DNA of 64,000 nt from the NCBI GenBank assembly GCA_037954325.1, contig JBBMNZ010000001.1, positions 1,873,765 to 1,937,764 of the forward strand, in the 5' to 3' direction. The DNA is from Fistularia commersonii (lineage: Eukaryota > Chordata > Actinopteri > Syngnathiformes > Fistulariidae). Below are positions 62,692 to 64,000 of the stretch, one piece after another (the stretch's first letter is position 1; every line of letters begins with the position of its first letter). Both the position numbers and the translations under genes were made by a program. The notes under the pieces were generated by a model. That model had not been told where the DNA came from. It did no database searches and was given only the letters and a program-made list of their open reading frames with translations.

Positions 62692-63816
62692 CTTTCCTCT
62701 GTGACGCGGCGCCTGTACGCCCCTGGGAGCAGCCAATCAGCGCGCAGATACCTCCAGGCGGATTGCAACTTGTGGACAGCGCCCTCTAGCGGCCAATTGA
62801 GGATTAGCAGCATGCACTTCAATCCCAGCCAATCATAGCTTGCACTGGAGGGACTTCATCTCTCACTCTTGTCAGTAATACACTCTGCAGTTTATTTTAG
62901 TGAAAAACACAAATCAGTCGTAGAAGTATGGCGTTGAATTGTTTAATTTACAGATGAATAAATGAATAAGATCATTTTCTCAGGGAAAAACAAGCAACTG
63001 TGCTGCCACCTCACTCAGGTCACCAGAACTGATACAACAAGAAATATGGTCTGTATTTCTTTATAAATAAACAAGCTGGGGATTTTTTTCTTCATTGACT
63101 AGATTTATGGATCAAGTTTAAAAAGCCCTTAAAGGCATATTATTTTGGTTTAAAAAAATACATTTTTTTATAGAAATTAATTTTCTCAATACATTTTTTG
63201 TGTTTAATTCAAGATTAGAAGATTCCTTGTCATATGTAAACGTGGAAACGTGTTTAACTGCACCGTCAAATATCCTCATTTTTCTGTTCACAATTAAGGT
63301 GATGTGCAATCCACTTAGTGCAATGTGCTGTAAGATAAGCAGACATAAACAAGTAATCGGAATATATATAGACAGATCGTAGGTGTATAGTTGCAAAGAA
63401 TAGAATGTTATTTCAAAGAATGTTATTAAATATGTTAATATATTTTTAGATCTGCACCTGCTGCTCTTGTGCACTTCTGGTTAGATGCTTGACTGCATTA
63501 CGTTGCCCTACACATGTCCATGTGCAATGAAACCAAACCTTAATCTAATTTAATAATTCAAACATGCATGCAATTTTGGATGATTTGTCAGATGGAAAAC
63601 AATAGATGACTCGACATAAATAGAAAGAAAGTTGGCATGATGATAATGGTGGCGGTGACGTAGGGTTTATTTTGAAGGGGACCGGAAGTATTTCGGCTTC
63701 GTCACGTAGCTTGACTTGACGAAGTTGCCTGCAAAGAAGAAGCAAAAACAAAGTGCCGGCGGCAGCAGGCGACGAGGAAACACACCGGTACGACACAGCA
63801 ACGGTTCCGAGGGAAC
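62692..63816. promoter_or_regulatory. Divergent DBT-RTCA intergenic region
   Basis: A 1.1-kb spacer separates the DBT ATG (minus) from the RTCA ATG (plus). Near DBT there is a CCAATCAG word (about 62733) and GCGCCCTCTAGCGG (one base off a CTCF core). The centre is AT-rich. Near RTCA (63650-63816) the sequence regains CpG, with CGTCACGTAG near 63700. It is probably two separate promoters rather than one. Confidence 0.4.
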
Positions 63817-63861
63817 ATGGAGTCCGCGGCGGTGGAGCTCGACGGCAGCGTGATGGAAGGA
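63817..63861 (+). CDS. rtca: RNA 3'-terminal phosphate cyclase, first coding exon (partial)
   Basis: RTCA turns RNA 3'-phosphates into 2',3'-cyclic phosphates. Only the first 15 codons are in the window: MESAAVELDGSVMEG, then a GTGAGT donor at 63862. Human RTCA starts with the equivalent VEVDGSIMEG. The neighbour order DBT-RTCA agrees with human 1p21.2. The rest lies beyond the window's right edge. Because the piece is short the call leans on synteny. Confidence 0.85.
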
Positions 63862-64000
63862 GTGAGTACCCCATCACACTTTAGCCACCGGGGCGAAGGC
63901 ACTTTAACTACGTGCTGCTCCGCGATGCTAACATGCTAAGACAGGCTAGCCGCGACCAGCCGGCTCCGAGCTCACTGTTGTCGGCTCTCCGACCGGCGTC
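63862..64000 (+). other. Start of RTCA intron 1
   Basis: GC-rich intronic sequence running off the window. No further exon is seen. Confidence 0.7.

Overview
The window reads as a piece of a ray-finned fish (teleost, probably percomorph) nuclear chromosome. The evidence is spliced genes with GT-AG introns, many of them only 70-100 nt; vertebrate proteins that resemble their human counterparts exon by exon; abundant CA/GT microsatellites and long minisatellites; and remnants of transposons common in fish (Tigger/pogo, hAT, L1-like and CR1/Rex/L2-like LINEs). I see no bacterial operon, phage, CRISPR array, rRNA or tRNA gene.

Layout. Positions 570-1292 (+) hold an unrecognised Ala/Pro-rich ORF. 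Six genes then follow in tandem on the minus strand: MED16 (10127-4341), PLPPR3 (17937-13027), TMEM259/membralin (25316-22427), MISP (30557-28744), PALM (38470-34618) and MAP1S (49678-39939). On the other side of a repeat-rich spacer are TRMT13 (+, 51217-54523), LRRC39 (-, 56402-54738), DBT (-, 62691-58600) and the first coding exon of RTCA (+, 63817-63861). Exon boundaries were worked out by hand from splice signals, reading phase and remembered human proteins. The ten recognised genes are confident; single boundaries, especially untranslated exons, are less so.

The genes do not form a pathway. They are two syntenic blocks: MED16, PLPPR3, TMEM259, MISP and PALM correspond to human 19p13.3, MAP1S to 19p13.11, and TRMT13-LRRC39-DBT-RTCA to human 1p21.2. 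The junction lies between MAP1S and TRMT13, in a stretch rich in transposon debris. TRMT13 and LRRC39 converge on what looks like a shared two-way poly(A) element. DBT and RTCA diverge from a region of about 1.1 kb.

Repeats are the most striking part. PLPPR3 carries an approximately 83-nt x 8 minisatellite in its first coding intron. That intron is exactly 966 nt, has no stop in the sense frame and is in phase with both flanking exons. Other arrays lie at 14.9-16.0, 18.2-19.2, 20.0-20.8, 32.6-33.2, 33.7-34.1, 40.5-41.3 and 59.9-60.5 kb. The array at 59.9-60.5 kb repeats the 3' edge of a DBT exon with its splice donor. Short regulatory-type words recur well above chance: a DR1-like word, RFX X-box palindromes and a GGTCACGTGACC palindrome.
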